A stretch of DNA of 64,000 bases from Fusarium oxysporum f. sp. lycopersici 4287 (GCF_000149955.1 NC_030997.1:2030714-2094713), one strand, 5' to 3'. Positions 35,241-45,911 are shown, numbered from the stretch's first letter. A program made the numbers and translations. The notes: generated from the sequence alone by a model not told the origin.

Positions 35241-36085
35241 TCAAGACATTTCATCCAAGCATGCGACCCAATTACAGTTAAGACTCGACGCAGAAATGTT
35301 ACCCTTCTGATTCAACCTCATAACCCAGCTATTGATGACGTCTAACCACTCGCTGGGGTAGATACATTGACCACCAGGCGTCGTTTCCTCGTGTCCAAAC
35401 TCAACAGAAGATGCCACATGTTCCTCGACAAAATCGAGCAAAGGGTCACTGCAGAAATGGGTGATGGTTTTCAGTTTTCTTGCGAATATGTAACGTAGTG
35501 ATATTTCGCTCGTCCGGAGGCGCCGAGCCTCTCCATCTAGGTGCCTCTGGCTGTAGGCAGAGAATCTTTCTCGATACCAAAGGGGCTCTTGGTCGAGCCT
35601 GATGAGTTTGCCATCGTCATGTACCGGAGGATCATGCTTTGGGCGCTGATATTGTAGTAGTTAGTCACTAGTTACGTGTCTCTCAAAGTCTTTTTACTGA
35701 CCCTTGCTGCGTCGGCTGGCAGTATTTGTGTGATGATAATCAGGTTTCTCTTCAACAGTGGCTCGAAAGATCGAGCAAACACATGCTGGTCTGTAGAGGA
35801 TTGGAACAGGCGTTTCAGTAAGCAGACCTCATGCCAGGCGGGTATCTCTTCCCAGAACTCCAGTGAATTGATGATGCTAGGCATTTGTTGCAAAAATTCA
35901 TCGTCAGAAGGCATGAGGCTCTGAATAAAATGAGTATCGAGTGCCTCAGTCAACACCCCAACGCGGTAAAGAGTGTCAAACTGGTCAAACGATAACCCTT
36001 TCTCAAACCAGAGAGAGATCAAACCCTCCATCCAAATGCCAGAGACATTAGGATCAATTTCATCAAGAACAAAGTCAATAGTCAT
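35241..36085 (-). CDS. Orphan 'PAWHEVCLLK' family protein, copy 2
   Basis: Exons 36085-35703 or -35702 and 35645-35241, joined across a 56-bp intron (donor GTCAGT), give roughly 262 aa. The N-terminal half aligns with copy 1: 'GIWMEGLISLWFEKGLS' against 'GVHMKTLIDLWVEHGLT', then the shared 'PAWHEVCLLK'. This copy is longer at the C terminus ('CIYPSEWLDVINSWVM', where copy 1 has 'YPPAWSQAM'). The start is the ATG aligning with copy 1; the frame is open further upstream but without ATG. Function unknown. Convergent with the nucleotidyltransferase-like gene (49 bp between stops). Confidence 0.65.
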
Positions 36086-36488
36086 GGTAATGTAGAACAG
36101 ACGGATGGAAGATTCAGAGAGAGAGAGAGAGATTGGGCGCAGTAAGTCATCGATGTCAGGCAATTAATGCCTTGGAGTTAGATCGTATATTTTACGAGGC
36201 ACTTAACAACTTTGGAGGGTTGCTCATTTACCGACAGAGTGGTTCGCCCGTGTCGCCCACCACCACCGTTGCAGCGCTAAGAAGCACATGACTCGAAGTA
36301 TACGCGTGTCGAGCTATAAGCGACGAAGAACTCGTACTGTGTCGCGGGAGCTGGCCGAAAGTGGATTCACTGGCTCTCAATCTAAACCGAAACAAGAGTC
36401 TTCTAACCCCGCGGCTAAGTCCCATGCACTATTTGAGGCATGAGGAAGAAGCAATGCTTGAGTTTTGACAAAATCATCACAACTTATC

Positions 36489-36876
36489 ATGAGCCCATCC
36501 GACCCCTTCAGCCAAGACCCTCCTAACTCTTGCTCTTGCGCAGCATCGTCAATGCTGCCAGAAGAGCAACGACGCAGCGATCGCACAAGGATGGCACTTT
36601 TGGCATGCCAAAGCCGCCTCGCATTTCTGGAGGCTATGGTTGCAGATATGGAGTCGCAAAACGGTCAATTGCGCTTAGAGAATCAGCGCCTCATCTTGGT
36701 TCTACGTCACCTGGTGAGTACTAAATGTGACAGTTGCGCTTGAGTCCACTCTTAATTAGGTTGACGCACAGGTGCCTTGGGCTCGTATCGAAGCCCCCAC
36801 AACGGAGCAGCGGGAAGATGCCTCAGCCCTTCGGCTAGAAACCAATGACGGGGGAGCAAGCTCGGACGCGGAGTAG
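36489..36876 (+). CDS. Small coiled-coil protein
   Basis: Exons 36489-36713 and 36760-36876 (46-bp intron, donor GTGAGT, phase 0) give 113 aa. Residues about 35-75 form a strong heptad region ('FLEAMVADMESQNGQLRLEN') like a leucine zipper dimerisation segment; the basic stretch before it ('RRSDRTRMALLACQ') is short. The tail is acidic. It could be a truncated bZIP-like or scaffold protein, but no DNA-binding basic region of normal length is visible. Function unknown. Confidence 0.5.
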
Positions 36877-37215
36877 AGCCGCCGATTCCGCCATGGCCGC
36901 CTTACAAGGATGGAGTGGAACATGTGGACTGTGTGCTGCATCATGCAACCTTTTAAAATCACTTTCCGTATCTAGTTAGATGAATCCCGACGGTCTGGTT
37001 CACGCTAAGAATTGACAAATGACGGTTGACAAGCTCCATATTATTATTAGCTATAATCCATGCATGCATTTAAACCTGCAGCCAACAGAGTAGAATGCAA
37101 GATAACAACCAACAATCACATTCAATTCGATCTTTCAGAGCATTTTAATCCCTCAAAACAAGAAAAATGCCTTGCTCATGGATAACCCCTGGCATTTCGG
37201 AACCTCAGTAACCAA

Positions 37216-37899
37216 TCACAAATTATCATCGCTATCTGGGGTCATCCTGCGCTTTGATGCTGCATTGTTTCTGCGCTTCACTCCCCCGCTGTTCTTGTTT
37301 CGACGGGTCACGCCGCGTCGCTTTGTTGACTGAATGTAGTTACTGCCAAGGCTGGTTTCTTCTCCTTCGCAAAACAATTTGCGCTTGATACCCCTGCCCG
37401 TCTGCGGTGTGATGACAGGGGAGGGAAGCCTCAATGGTGACGGTGATCGGGTCGGCTCTTCATGGAGAGCAGTCATCTCGTGTTCTTTGATAGTCCTTTC
37501 CCACTCCATCTGAGCTTCAAGGGGCGAGCTCAAGGCATGGTGGATCTGATAGCTTGCGCTGTGCTCATTCAGGATCAGAATGAACTCATGTTGACCATTC
37601 GCCACCAGCTGAAGTTCCGTGTGAATACTTCTCCAGGGGAAGCAGGGCTCTCGAATCCCTGGTAGAAATGTCATGCTGACTGCTGGGAACTGCAGGGTAT
37701 CGACGATCTCCGGCTTTGGGTCAATGGACATATCACCCAGGGACAAGCGGAACCAATATCGAATGTTGCCATCATCATCTGAGAATGACTCATAGCGACT
37801 GATGATGTTTCCATGATGATCTTTGCAGTTGAGGGAGGCATAGATGCCCTGAATGCCGGTGAAGGCTGGGTCGGTAACTCGACAGGTAATAGATGCCAT
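37216..37899 (-). CDS. Unknown protein with transthyretin/HIUase-like N-terminal pattern and basic tail
   Basis: A 227-aa single-exon protein. The first about 125 residues ('ITCRVTDPAFTGIQGIYASL', 'SDDDGNIRYWF') resemble the opening of transthyretin/hydroxyisourate-hydrolase-like beta-sandwich domains (I-x-C-V-x-D, G-x-x-G/A, DG-x-I-R). The catalytic His/Arg/Ser set of HIUase cannot be recognised, so a non-enzymatic fold relative is more likely. The C-terminal 60 residues are highly basic ('KRRGVTRRNKNSGGVKRRNN'), suggesting nuclear or nucleic-acid association. The ATG at 37,899 heads the domain. Fold assignment is tentative. Confidence 0.5.
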   Translation of the reverse strand: MASITCRVTDPAFTGIQGIYASLNCKDHHGNIISRYESFSDDDGNIRYWFRLSLGDMSIDPKPEIVDTLQFPAVSMTFLPGIREPCFPWRSIHTELQLVANGQHEFILILNEHSASYQIHHALSSPLEAQMEWERTIKEHEMTALHEEPTRSPSPLRLPSPVITPQTGRGIKRKLFCEGEETSLGSNYIQSTKRRGVTRRNKNSGGVKRRNNAASKRRMTPDSDDNL

Positions 37900-38462
37900 G
37901 ATTGCTGAAGTCCAAAACTTTGCTTGATGATCGAGCTAACTGTCACAAGTATAGATGGCTATATAACCTCTTGACTACATTTAATACCTCAAAATAAGTA
38001 CCACTTTCTTAGTTGTTAATTTTAACAGTCTATGAGACCGAAACTTGGATTTTGTCCCACCTCATATTATTGGTACAATAAGCGCTCGGGCAGATTCTGG
38101 GATCCGGGAACCTCTCGATTCACCTGCCTATCTTATCTTGGATTACTGGATCTTCAACTTCTGCACAGACTCCAATTTTCAACGAATGTTCGCTCTACGA
38201 GAGATGCTATGAATAAGCCTAAAATGTTACATTCACCACTATAGGATGCTGTTGGTCTTATGCAACTAAGTGTATTAAATTGAATGCACACTGATTCCGC
38301 CCGCGGGTGGGTCCCAATGGACTTAGCCTCGCTGATCACACAATATACCCTTGTCTTAACCTTGCAGATTACCTATGCTCCCCGATGCTCTTTTTATCTA
38401 CTGTACATACACTACATGCTTAAAACCCCCTGTAACATGACATGACTCGCACGAACGCAGAA

Positions 38463-39032
38463 TCACGTGCTCTGCTCTGCCTCAGCATCGCCCTCAACAT
38501 ACCAGCCCAGCAAATGGTTGACCAATTCTCGGGAGAAAACCTTGAGGCTTTTACGCAAGTTGTCAATGGTTTCTCGGAAGTCTTCCGTTGCGCTTAGAAG
38601 CTTTGGCAAAGCTCGGTCAATGTTGAAACCAATTTGGTTGATTTGGCAATTGCCGGCTGACACTGCTCGCTCAAGATCTTCGATGCGAGTGGACAGGTTT
38701 TGGAGCAGTCTGATATGTCAGCACTTTCGAACCTTCTCACATCAAGAAACATACTTCTTTATCTCCTCCGCTTCCGTAGGTGGGTCTGCAAGTGGGACAT
38801 TGCTGCTTGAGTCTGGTGTCCTCAACCCTTGGTTGGCAGAAGGCAGCGTGGTGGCTGGGGCAACTGAGATGGTTGCAAAATCCTGTGGGTTGTCCAGAAG
38901 ACATTGGATGGTGTTATCATCAAAGTCGAGTTGGGTAAGGCTTGAGAAGTCTGCAGGATCAACAGCCTGCGAGAAGTCGTAGAGAAAGGTATCGTCGAAA
39001 GTGGTATCCATGATGAGAGAAGTGGTTGACAT
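38463..39032 (-). CDS. Acidic N-terminus plus coiled-coil protein
   Basis: Two exons (39032 to about 38754, then about 38708-38463) joined by an intron with donor GTATGT and acceptor CATATCAG give about 174 aa. The N-terminal half is acidic with aromatic/hydrophobic residues ('DTTFDDTFLYDFSQAVDPAD'), like an activation domain. The C-terminal half is amphipathic helical with heptads ('LLQNLSTRIEDLERAVS', 'DNLRKSLKVFSRELVNHL'). A TTTAAAG element lies about 35 bp upstream of the ATG. It resembles 29,414-29,852 in general layout. No DNA-binding domain is visible; unknown function, possibly a transcription co-factor. Confidence 0.5.
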
Positions 39033-39247
39033 GGAATGGAAAGACGATGGACAAGTTGGACACTCTTTTTAAAGTATCGAGAGGAAACGCCTGTTCATGA
39101 ATGCTACTATTAAGACACGAAAAACGATACTTAGCTTATTAAAATTAAAGAGAAGGGGATTAAAAATAGTAGACGCGCGCATATATAAACGCCGGACTCT
39201 AGGGCTTTCTCAAGTTCTCAGTCCTCTAAAAACTTCATTCAGGCAAA

Positions 39248-40311
39248 ATGTTTACAAAGATTCATTTCACAGTTGCAATCTTCCTGGTCCATGGCGCTTT
39301 AGCGCTTTCCATGGGTTACCCCTTGTGTATTACGGAGCCCGCCCTCTCTCTTGAAGCAGGGAAGTCATCCCTCTCCGCCAAGTAGGTCTCTTTGCCACGG
39401 CTCGCAAACACACACTAACCCTCGGACAGTGTCCACTCACCAATGGAACAACGTTGCGAGGCTACTCTGCACTTTTCTGATCCCTCGTTTCTTCCAATTC
39501 ACTATTCCTTTGATGACGAATTGGACTGTGATGGCAAACAAGTTCTAGCCTTCACAATCCCGAAAGGGTCACCCAACGGTGACGTTGACATTATCTGGTA
39601 AGTATTTGTAGTGTAGTGCTTGCGTAACGCCGGCGGCTAAGATACTCTAGGCAATGCACTGGTCTCGCCCCCAGCTGCAATCATGGTGTCATTTTCGGCG
39701 GGAGTGCGGACCTGTCTATCGCATCTGAGTCTACAGGGGATGTCGGCTGCCTCATGGAAACCGCTGTAACCAGAACTGCACCCATCACGATCACAAGGTC
39801 CTCGGCGACGTTTGTGGAGATGGCGCCAACCGTGGTTGTCACTTCTACGACGAGCTTTCTACGTAAGACGAAGGATCAAACCACATTCAGAACTCGCCGT
39901 ACCGGAACCAAGACGGAACCCGGTTTTGACAACTCGGAGACTAGCGGAGTACCATCTAGCGACATTGAATCCACAGCAACTGGCTTCAGTACAACAATTC
40001 CATCTAGCGATATCCAATCCACGGCAACTGGTCTCGGTACAACTACTAACGACAGTAAGGAACCTGCAACGACTAACGGCGTAAGCACGGGACCGGCAAG
40101 TACTGGCTCAGATACCTTCCCAACATCATCCCCTACATTGGCCCTCAAGGTACCCCAGGACGCAGCCGAGACAACTATCAAGCCTACAGATGATGGGGTC
40201 TTCATGAGCGATGCTACCAAGCCGACCATTCCTATTCTTCCTGCAGTCACTGCGTCGATCATCTCCACTCTCACAGTAATTCACACTGTGACCGCTAAAT
40301 GCACTAATTAG
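39248..40311 (+). CDS. Secreted Ser/Thr-rich protein with cysteine-bearing N-terminal domain
   Basis: Exons 39248-39381, 39430-39597 and 39651-40311 keep phase and give 320 aa. It starts with a signal peptide ('MFTKIHFTVAIFLVHGALA'), then a domain of about 120 residues with regularly spaced Cys ('YPLCITEP', 'EQRCEAT', 'ELDCDGK', 'WQCTGLAPSC', 'GDVGC'). A long Thr/Ser-rich region containing two imperfect copies of 'PSSDI-x-STATG' follows. It is presumably exported and O-glycosylated, as a wall protein or effector-like protein. The C terminus ('VTASIISTLTVIHTVTAK') is not a typical GPI signal. A further plus-strand frame immediately downstream could be a lost or alternative 3' end. Confidence 0.6.
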
Positions 40312-40591
40312 GCTGCTACCGCCGGCCCCACCCGGAACGTCCGGTGCCGTTACAGGGGTCGCTGTGGGGCTTACTCCGATGTTGCGCCCTCCAAACACCG
40401 GAATCGCCGGCGGCGGCAGTAGAGTTTAGGATGGGCTAATGGGTTGTCACCCGCATATCACATTTGTTTTGACCAATAGTTCAGTTTGCCGTGGGCCCTA
40501 GTTTTGAGTACCCGTAATATAAGAATAGCTATCAGATGAATTGATTTCTCTCATTGCACGAATACCCTTCCTTTCCCATATCGTTTCAGCT

Positions 40592-40858
40592 ATGTCAAAC
40601 AAAGGACTACCAGCTCTTCGCCCACCAGGCTCAGGCAACGGAAAATTGGCCCCTGTTTGCTCACCTATTTCTGCCGGCGGCAACCAAAGCCCCATTTACT
40701 GCCAAGCGTGTGCTGCTCACCGGGATGGGGAAGGGCTTAAAAAGATCGATGACAAGATTGACGCTGTGCTGCGCCAACTGGAGGACTTGAAACAGGACTT
40801 GATAGCTTCAACAACTTTAACAGTGGGGTCCAATTCTCGAAACAACTCAATACATTAA
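40592..40858 (+). CDS. Small Cys- and coiled-coil-containing protein
   Basis: An 88-aa frame from the ATG at 40,592: a Pro/Gly-rich N terminus, 'IYCQACAAH' (C-x2-C) and then 'LKKIDDKIDAVLRQLEDLKQ', a clear heptad helix. A splice to a further exon up to 40,998 is possible but would run antisense to coding sequence of the MADS-like gene, so I prefer the unspliced end. No known family. Low to moderate confidence because of size. Confidence 0.4.
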   Translation: MSNKGLPALRPPGSGNGKLAPVCSPISAGGNQSPIYCQACAAHRDGEGLKKIDDKIDAVLRQLEDLKQDLIASTTLTVGSNSRNNSIH

Positions 40859-40924
40859 CTAACTCTATCTAGGCTATGGGAAACAAAACAAGCAATTGCT
40901 GCACTGCTAAACCCTGCTCCTCAT

Positions 40925-41357
40925 TCAGCCCAGGAACGCCGCGTCCAATGTACAATTGGTCTGGTATTGATGTTCATGAAATGGATCAGCTGGAGTGACT
41001 GTAGGAGGTTGGATTTGCTCATCCTGAGGCTGGAGAATCACCGGAAGGGGATATATTGATTGCTGTCACTGGTCAGCCTTGTGTAGATTACGTGGAATTG
41101 TTGCATACCATTTCTGTTCTTGTTGGTGGGCGATACCCGTTTGAATATTGCCAGATCTTATTACTCCTCCTGTCACGAACGATGAAGAAGACATCGATAT
41201 CGTCACATTCCCTGTGAAGTTCCCTCACTTTCTTTATGAGTGTGGTTCGCCTCTTAGAAAACATGTTTGTCCGCTTTCGCCGCTCTTTTCTTATGGTTTC
41301 AATTGTAGTGGACAGCAGCTGCGGCTGCTCCGGGTATGATGTCTGTGGTTGATACAT
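40925..41357 (-). CDS. MADS-box-like small protein
   Basis: Exons 41357-41109 and 41062-40925 (46-bp intron, phase 0) give 128 aa. Residues about 25-70 ('KERRKRTNMFSKRRTTLIKK', 'VRELHRECDDIDVFFIV', then 'KIWQYSN') follow the MADS/SRF pattern: basic helix with R-x3-F-x-KRR-x2-L-KK-x-x-EL, hydrophobic strand and a terminal Y-S. A Gln/Pro-rich tail follows. MADS proteins bind DNA as dimers; this is only a minimal domain, with no MEF2 or SAM extension. A second degenerate MADS-like gene is at 52,112-52,705. The start is uncertain: another ATG lies about 30 bases upstream. Confidence 0.55.
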
Positions 41358-41571
41358 TGCGATGGTGCCTATGGGGTGGATTGCAGTCAGCAGCATCTGG
41401 ATCCAATATATAGGTTGATCCGTTAGATGCAATATTGAAATCTAGCCGCCTATATTTAAGTTCTTATTTCACATGAGTTATATTTAGCATTTTAAATCGC
41501 GGCTGCAGCGCTACCTATATAATATCGCGCGGTTTGCAGCTCCAATTGGAAAGAGTCCCTGCCCAATAACC

Positions 41572-42331
41572 ATGATTGGCTCAGCTGCATTGCAGGAGCC
41601 CGATATAGATCAACTGGCTCGCAGTGTTATGCGCCCTGATGCCCTGCATGTTTTTGCTAATAACATGGAGAAGGTTTATGAGTTCTGGAAGATGCTGCAT
41701 ACAATGACCAGCATACCAAATGATACCCCAGACACAAATGCATTCATCTTGAAAGCGTTCCAATTCATACAAAACACGATGGTTAGACAAGACTTGCCTC
41801 CTCAATTATGCCGACTTGTCCATGTGGCTTTGACTAACATGACTGCCAGGTTCGGCAGGGCTATTGCTGTCAACAGAAAGAGAGGGAGAGTCAGATCGCG
41901 TTCTGGGTACCGGAACGCTGCAATTGTCATGGACCTATTTCTCGAGGCACATGGTTTCATCGCAGACCGAGTTCACGCAAAGAAGCAGCTGAATAGACGC
42001 ATGCAGACAAGTCGATGGTGGACACACTTAGCAAGCGGCTGTCCACTTCTTCTAGTCGTATACTCGGATGCAGCTGAGAGCTTGATGTTAGTACCTCCCC
42101 CCGAAGATTTACAGTGGCTAACCTTCAAGTGCCAATCGAAAGGTATCAAACATGATTTTGGAGGCTCTCGGCTCGCGCCTGTTAGCATCGGGTGGGCCGT
42201 CGCTGATCCAGGCTTCACACAAGCTCCAAGCTCTTGCTGAGACTGATGTTCAGTCAGATACCTCAGAAGCGCATGCAGTCCTCAAGGAGGTCATTGGGAC
42301 TAAGACTATGCTTCTATCAGGCATGATCTAA
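41572..42331 (+). CDS. Orphan helical protein, copy 1 of a paralogue pair
   Basis: Exons 41572-42090 and 42143-42331 (52-bp intron) give 235 aa. It is all-helical in character. Residues about 120-175 contain 'IVMDLFLEAHGF', 'RRMQTSRWWTHLASGCPLLL' and 'VYSDAAESLM', which align with 'IAFDIYLTAQSV', 'RRAGRRWQELVGPSVFLL' and 'IYTDVAEKFV' of the gene at 63,185-63,971. The intron sits at nearly the same place in both. The unspliced reading gives a different tail; the spliced tail better matches the paralogue. No known domain. Confidence 0.55.
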
Positions 42332-42561
42332 GTAGGGTGAAGGTTGCGGTTGCGCTATTTGACAGCAAATACTTTTTCTTGTGCTCTATCTCTAGTTCAT
42401 GTTTGTAGTTAGTGTAGGCGTTGGTAATTACATGCGGCCACAAGAAGGTCGCATGTCCTGCAACGTATTTAAGGGACAGCGGTTCCCCTCAAATTCTCAG
42501 CTGGATATATTATCACACTAAGCAATATTCTCTTTACTCTTTCCCATTAACCACCAATACC

Positions 42562-43230
42562 ATGACTAAACTGCGCCTACCTTGGGGAGATGAGTCTCCT
42601 TATGATCTTTTGACCAATTCGAGAATGTCCTGGAAGATCATCTATCCCCGAAATACGATACCCTTCGATGCATTCAACTTTGAGGGATTCATTCGGTCCT
42701 CTAACAAAATCATGATCACGGAAAATGTTTCCCTGCTATGTTATGCAGCATTTCAACGACAGTATGATGCTCTCCAGTCACTTATCCAAGTTTCTGATAT
42801 GGGTGACTGGCGGTTCCGAAAAGAGCTTGACAAATCTCTGTTCTTCGCTCTCTGTGCTGGAGATAGACGGATGGCTCATATTCTATTGCATTGCGGAGCC
42901 GACCCGGGACGAAAGCATTCCTCTTGTGGTTTGCATGGCGCTGCAAGGCGGGGATTTCATGACGAGATCAAACTGTACATTCAAGACCATGATGCCTGCC
43001 CCAACACCAAAGACGAAATGTCTGCAACGCCCATCACGTATGCCATGATGCTTGAGGCTCCGCGTGATTGGGAAACGATTTATTATCTCTTCGAGCTAGG
43101 CGCCGACCCCAATATTGTTATTGACGGCTGGACTTATGCCCAATGGGCAAGAAAAATGGGAAAAGATTATCTGGCACTGCGCCTTGATGAAGCGGCCCGT
43201 CGGGATGAATTATTTCAAGTTGGTAGCTGA
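42562..43230 (+). CDS. Ankyrin-repeat protein
   Basis: The 222-aa single-exon protein has, from about residue 50, ankyrin-type helix pairs: 'LLCYAAFQRQYDALQSLI', 'SLFFALCAGDRRMAHILLHCGADPG', 'GLHGAARRGFHDEIKLYI', 'PITYAMMLEA' and 'IYYLFELGADPN'. Four to five repeats serve as a protein-interaction scaffold. There is no NACHT, kinase or membrane segment. The ATG at 42,562 follows a CCAATACC context; the frame upstream has no ATG. Partner unknown. Confidence 0.75.
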   Translation: MTKLRLPWGDESPYDLLTNSRMSWKIIYPRNTIPFDAFNFEGFIRSSNKIMITENVSLLCYAAFQRQYDALQSLIQVSDMGDWRFRKELDKSLFFALCAGDRRMAHILLHCGADPGRKHSSCGLHGAARRGFHDEIKLYIQDHDACPNTKDEMSATPITYAMMLEAPRDWETIYYLFELGADPNIVIDGWTYAQWARKMGKDYLALRLDEAARRDELFQVGS

Positions 43231-43382
43231 TCGTCTTGGTTATTCTGGTAGTCATTGGGGTCGCTTAAGCTATGAATTTTTTTATTATCCCATATGCACA
43301 GAAGTTGGCTAGATTTGGTATTTGGTTCATGTATATGCCGGTTGGTTCAGATAGGTCAATTGATTAAGATTAGATTGCCTTA

Positions 43383-45911
43383 CTATAGCTCCTCCTCCTC
43401 TACAGCAGGTGCTTCTAAACAAGCTTCAGGGCGCTGCGGTATTTCTAGCTCCCAAGTATCATCCACCCGCTCGCGCATATCATATACCTTCTCACCAGTA
43501 TTATCCTTTATACGCTTGTTTGGGACCATGTAACCCTCAACTTTCCTCCTTATCTCTATTTTGTTTGCCTTTACTGCTATTTTGCGTTTCAACGCCTCTT
43601 GCTGTTCCTGTGGCCGTGGCTGGGGTTGTGCCTGTTGTTGTTCCTGCTGTTGTGCCTGTGGTTGTGCCTGTTGTTGTGCCTGTAGTTGTGCCTGCTGTTG
43701 ACGCTGTAGTCTTAATGCCTCTTCCTGCTTCTGCTTCTGCTGCTTTTGTTGCCGCTGCTCTAATAAATTATCTATACCTGTTTCTGAGACTAGCGTGTCG
43801 TATCCATCAGCATTAGGTGCGGAGATGCGCTGACGTGATTCAGGCACCTCTAGTTCTGTCTCATGGGGGTTCAAATGCGGCTCAGCATGCGGCTCAAAAT
43901 GGGGCCCAGTATGCAGCTCAACGGGTGGCTTAGCAGGCGGCTGCTGGGGTCTTCCCTGCTGTGATATGTCAAATCCATCAACTTGAGGGGTAGAGATGCG
44001 TTGGGACGCTTCAGGTACATCTGGATTGTCCAAGGTCGTATCCATATCCTCCGGCACTGAAGGCATCGGGGTTTTACCGAAAATATTCTTGGGCTCTTTT
44101 CGTTTCTGTGCTTTAGGTTTAGCTATGGTTTTCTCTGGCTTTTTTGTCAATGGGTCATGTGTGGCTTTTCGTCTCCTAGTCTTTGGCCCCGATTGTTTTG
44201 CACTTGGTCGTTGATTGGTAGTGGCGGCGAGTGGTTCGCTTGTAAACGAAACTTCCCCCTCGGCCCAGTCCATGCTGGTTGTGGCATCAAAGACTGGCGC
44301 ATCTACCATAGGGTTTGAGTCCTCCGGCACAACTGTTTCAAAAACGGGGTTTCGCAATTCTTCGATGCTCAAGCCGGCATGGCTCTTATCCACATTGAGA
44401 TTGAACTGCCCGAAAAAAGCACATACGAAGTCGAACTGTATCAGTGCTGCGCTTGGTTCCTTCCCCTTCACGTTTGATGCCTCTAAGGCTAGCGTAGGAA
44501 GGAAGGATTTTGTACGTAACTCGCTGAACACACTGATTGTCGGCAGTCCTCCTCGCCAGACCTGCTCCGTGAGCATGATTATATCGGGGATTTCTCGCGG
44601 CACATCTTGATCTGGCAACGCAAGGCCCTTTTCGATTTTTTCGTTCCAGAAGCCTACCGATGACGCCATCTTGCAAAGATGCCTCCTGGACTTTGCATCT
44701 GCAAACGCGTTCATCCCAATGCCTTTTATATCCTGTAAGGGTGTTTCGGAGCTCAGCAGAGGGAAGGAACGAAGGGCTGCCAGCATAAGCTGTACGGATG
44801 CTCCTAGGGATTCCAAAGGTGTGTGCATTGATTGATATCGTCCCTCTGTGCATTCGACCACATTGAGAACTGGAAGTTGCTGTCCCCAGTCCTGTGCAAG
44901 ATTGCTGAGAAGGCTTTCTGGTGTTTTCAGTGGGGCTAGAGCAGGTGGTGCCTTTTCTGTCGGCCTTTTCACTTCAATATATCTCTCGAGTATCTTGGCG
45001 CCGATTGTGAGATAGCGCATATTTTCATGGAATGTCAAAATACTAGGAATAACGCCTTCGAAGGCTAATATATTCCGCAGCAATTTAGATCTGTCCTCTT
45101 CGCTCGATATATTACAGAACAATGTGCCGTTTTTCATCTTCTCTCGTATAGCTTCTTGGTCCTTCTTGCTCCATGCTGGAGCCATGAACTGGAGAAAACG
45201 AGCGGAGGAGGCGTCCAGACATTGTCGCAAACTTGGGTCGACACCATTGAAGACAACATCGTTCCAAACTCGGTATATATGTCTCCAGTATGTCATTATC
45301 TGCTCGTCGATGTGGGCTGCGAGATGTTTGGCCCAGTTGCCCAATTTGATATCATGCCAGAGACCAGGGAAGACGGCGACTTGACGCATGGCACTCCATA
45401 TCGCATCTCGATGGAAGACCATTGTCACGTGCTTGCGTTTCCCTGCAGATAAGCGCTCTAGCCACTTTTGGGCTACCGAAGGCTGCTGCTGATGCAACAG
45501 GAGCACTTGTCTGCAAATCTCCCCGTCGCTGTATCTCCCTGGGAGTTCTGGTGGAATACTATAGATCCGAACGATACATTCATGGCTTTGCCCGAGGAGT
45601 TCTTTTGCCTTTTTTAGGCAATGCTGCCCCAATAGACAGTCAATCTTGAATTGGGAGTTGGACAATGGTTCTTGTGTAAGCGATTGCTGTAATTGTTGCC
45701 GTGTGATGACTAATCTGTCCAGAATTTCGTCTAGTCTTTGTGGGGAAAGAATGCCTGTTATTGGCTGGTCACGATTGCCGAGGAATCGTTCAAAGTCGGA
45801 CACGGACGCGCCATCCGAGAAAGCTGCGGGGCACTCAGAGAAACCTTCAGAAGTGAGAAGGCCTAGAGGCACGCGCATCACCCCCGCCAGATAATCACTT
45901 AACGATGTCAT
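43383..45911 (-). CDS. DUF3723 protein (Starship accessory family)
   Basis: An intact 842-aa single-exon protein. It shows the DUF3723 landmarks in order: 'RYSDGEICRQVLLLHQQ', 'WLERLSAGKRKHVTMVF', 'AVFPGLWHDIKLGNWAKHLA', 'YWRHIYRVWNDVV' and 'SILTFHENMRYLTIGA'. A variable, charged, Pro-rich region and a glutamine-rich stretch (about 725-790) then end in a basic and acidic tail. DUF3723 genes are among the most frequent passengers of Starships, where their role is unknown. It lies 19 kb from the captain, on the opposite strand, divergent from the patatin-like gene with about 265 bp between starts. Confidence 0.85.
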   Translation of the reverse strand: MTSLSDYLAGVMRVPLGLLTSEGFSECPAAFSDGASVSDFERFLGNRDQPITGILSPQRLDEILDRLVITRQQLQQSLTQEPLSNSQFKIDCLLGQHCLKKAKELLGQSHECIVRIYSIPPELPGRYSDGEICRQVLLLHQQQPSVAQKWLERLSAGKRKHVTMVFHRDAIWSAMRQVAVFPGLWHDIKLGNWAKHLAAHIDEQIMTYWRHIYRVWNDVVFNGVDPSLRQCLDASSARFLQFMAPAWSKKDQEAIREKMKNGTLFCNISSEEDRSKLLRNILAFEGVIPSILTFHENMRYLTIGAKILERYIEVKRPTEKAPPALAPLKTPESLLSNLAQDWGQQLPVLNVVECTEGRYQSMHTPLESLGASVQLMLAALRSFPLLSSETPLQDIKGIGMNAFADAKSRRHLCKMASSVGFWNEKIEKGLALPDQDVPREIPDIIMLTEQVWRGGLPTISVFSELRTKSFLPTLALEASNVKGKEPSAALIQFDFVCAFFGQFNLNVDKSHAGLSIEELRNPVFETVVPEDSNPMVDAPVFDATTSMDWAEGEVSFTSEPLAATTNQRPSAKQSGPKTRRRKATHDPLTKKPEKTIAKPKAQKRKEPKNIFGKTPMPSVPEDMDTTLDNPDVPEASQRISTPQVDGFDISQQGRPQQPPAKPPVELHTGPHFEPHAEPHLNPHETELEVPESRQRISAPNADGYDTLVSETGIDNLLEQRQQKQQKQKQEEALRLQRQQQAQLQAQQQAQPQAQQQEQQQAQPQPRPQEQQEALKRKIAVKANKIEIRRKVEGYMVPNKRIKDNTGEKVYDMRERVDDTWELEIPQRPEACLEAPAVEEEEL

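Noticed and set aside
40869..40998. Second exon for the small coiled-coil gene at 40,592
   Set aside because: A splice is possible, but the segment is antisense to the Gln/Pro-rich last exon of the MADS-like gene, which has a better frame.
43409..43816. Plus-strand 135-codon frame within the DUF3723 gene
   Set aside because: Antisense of the glutamine-rich tail; repetitive Val/Pro content without a domain.
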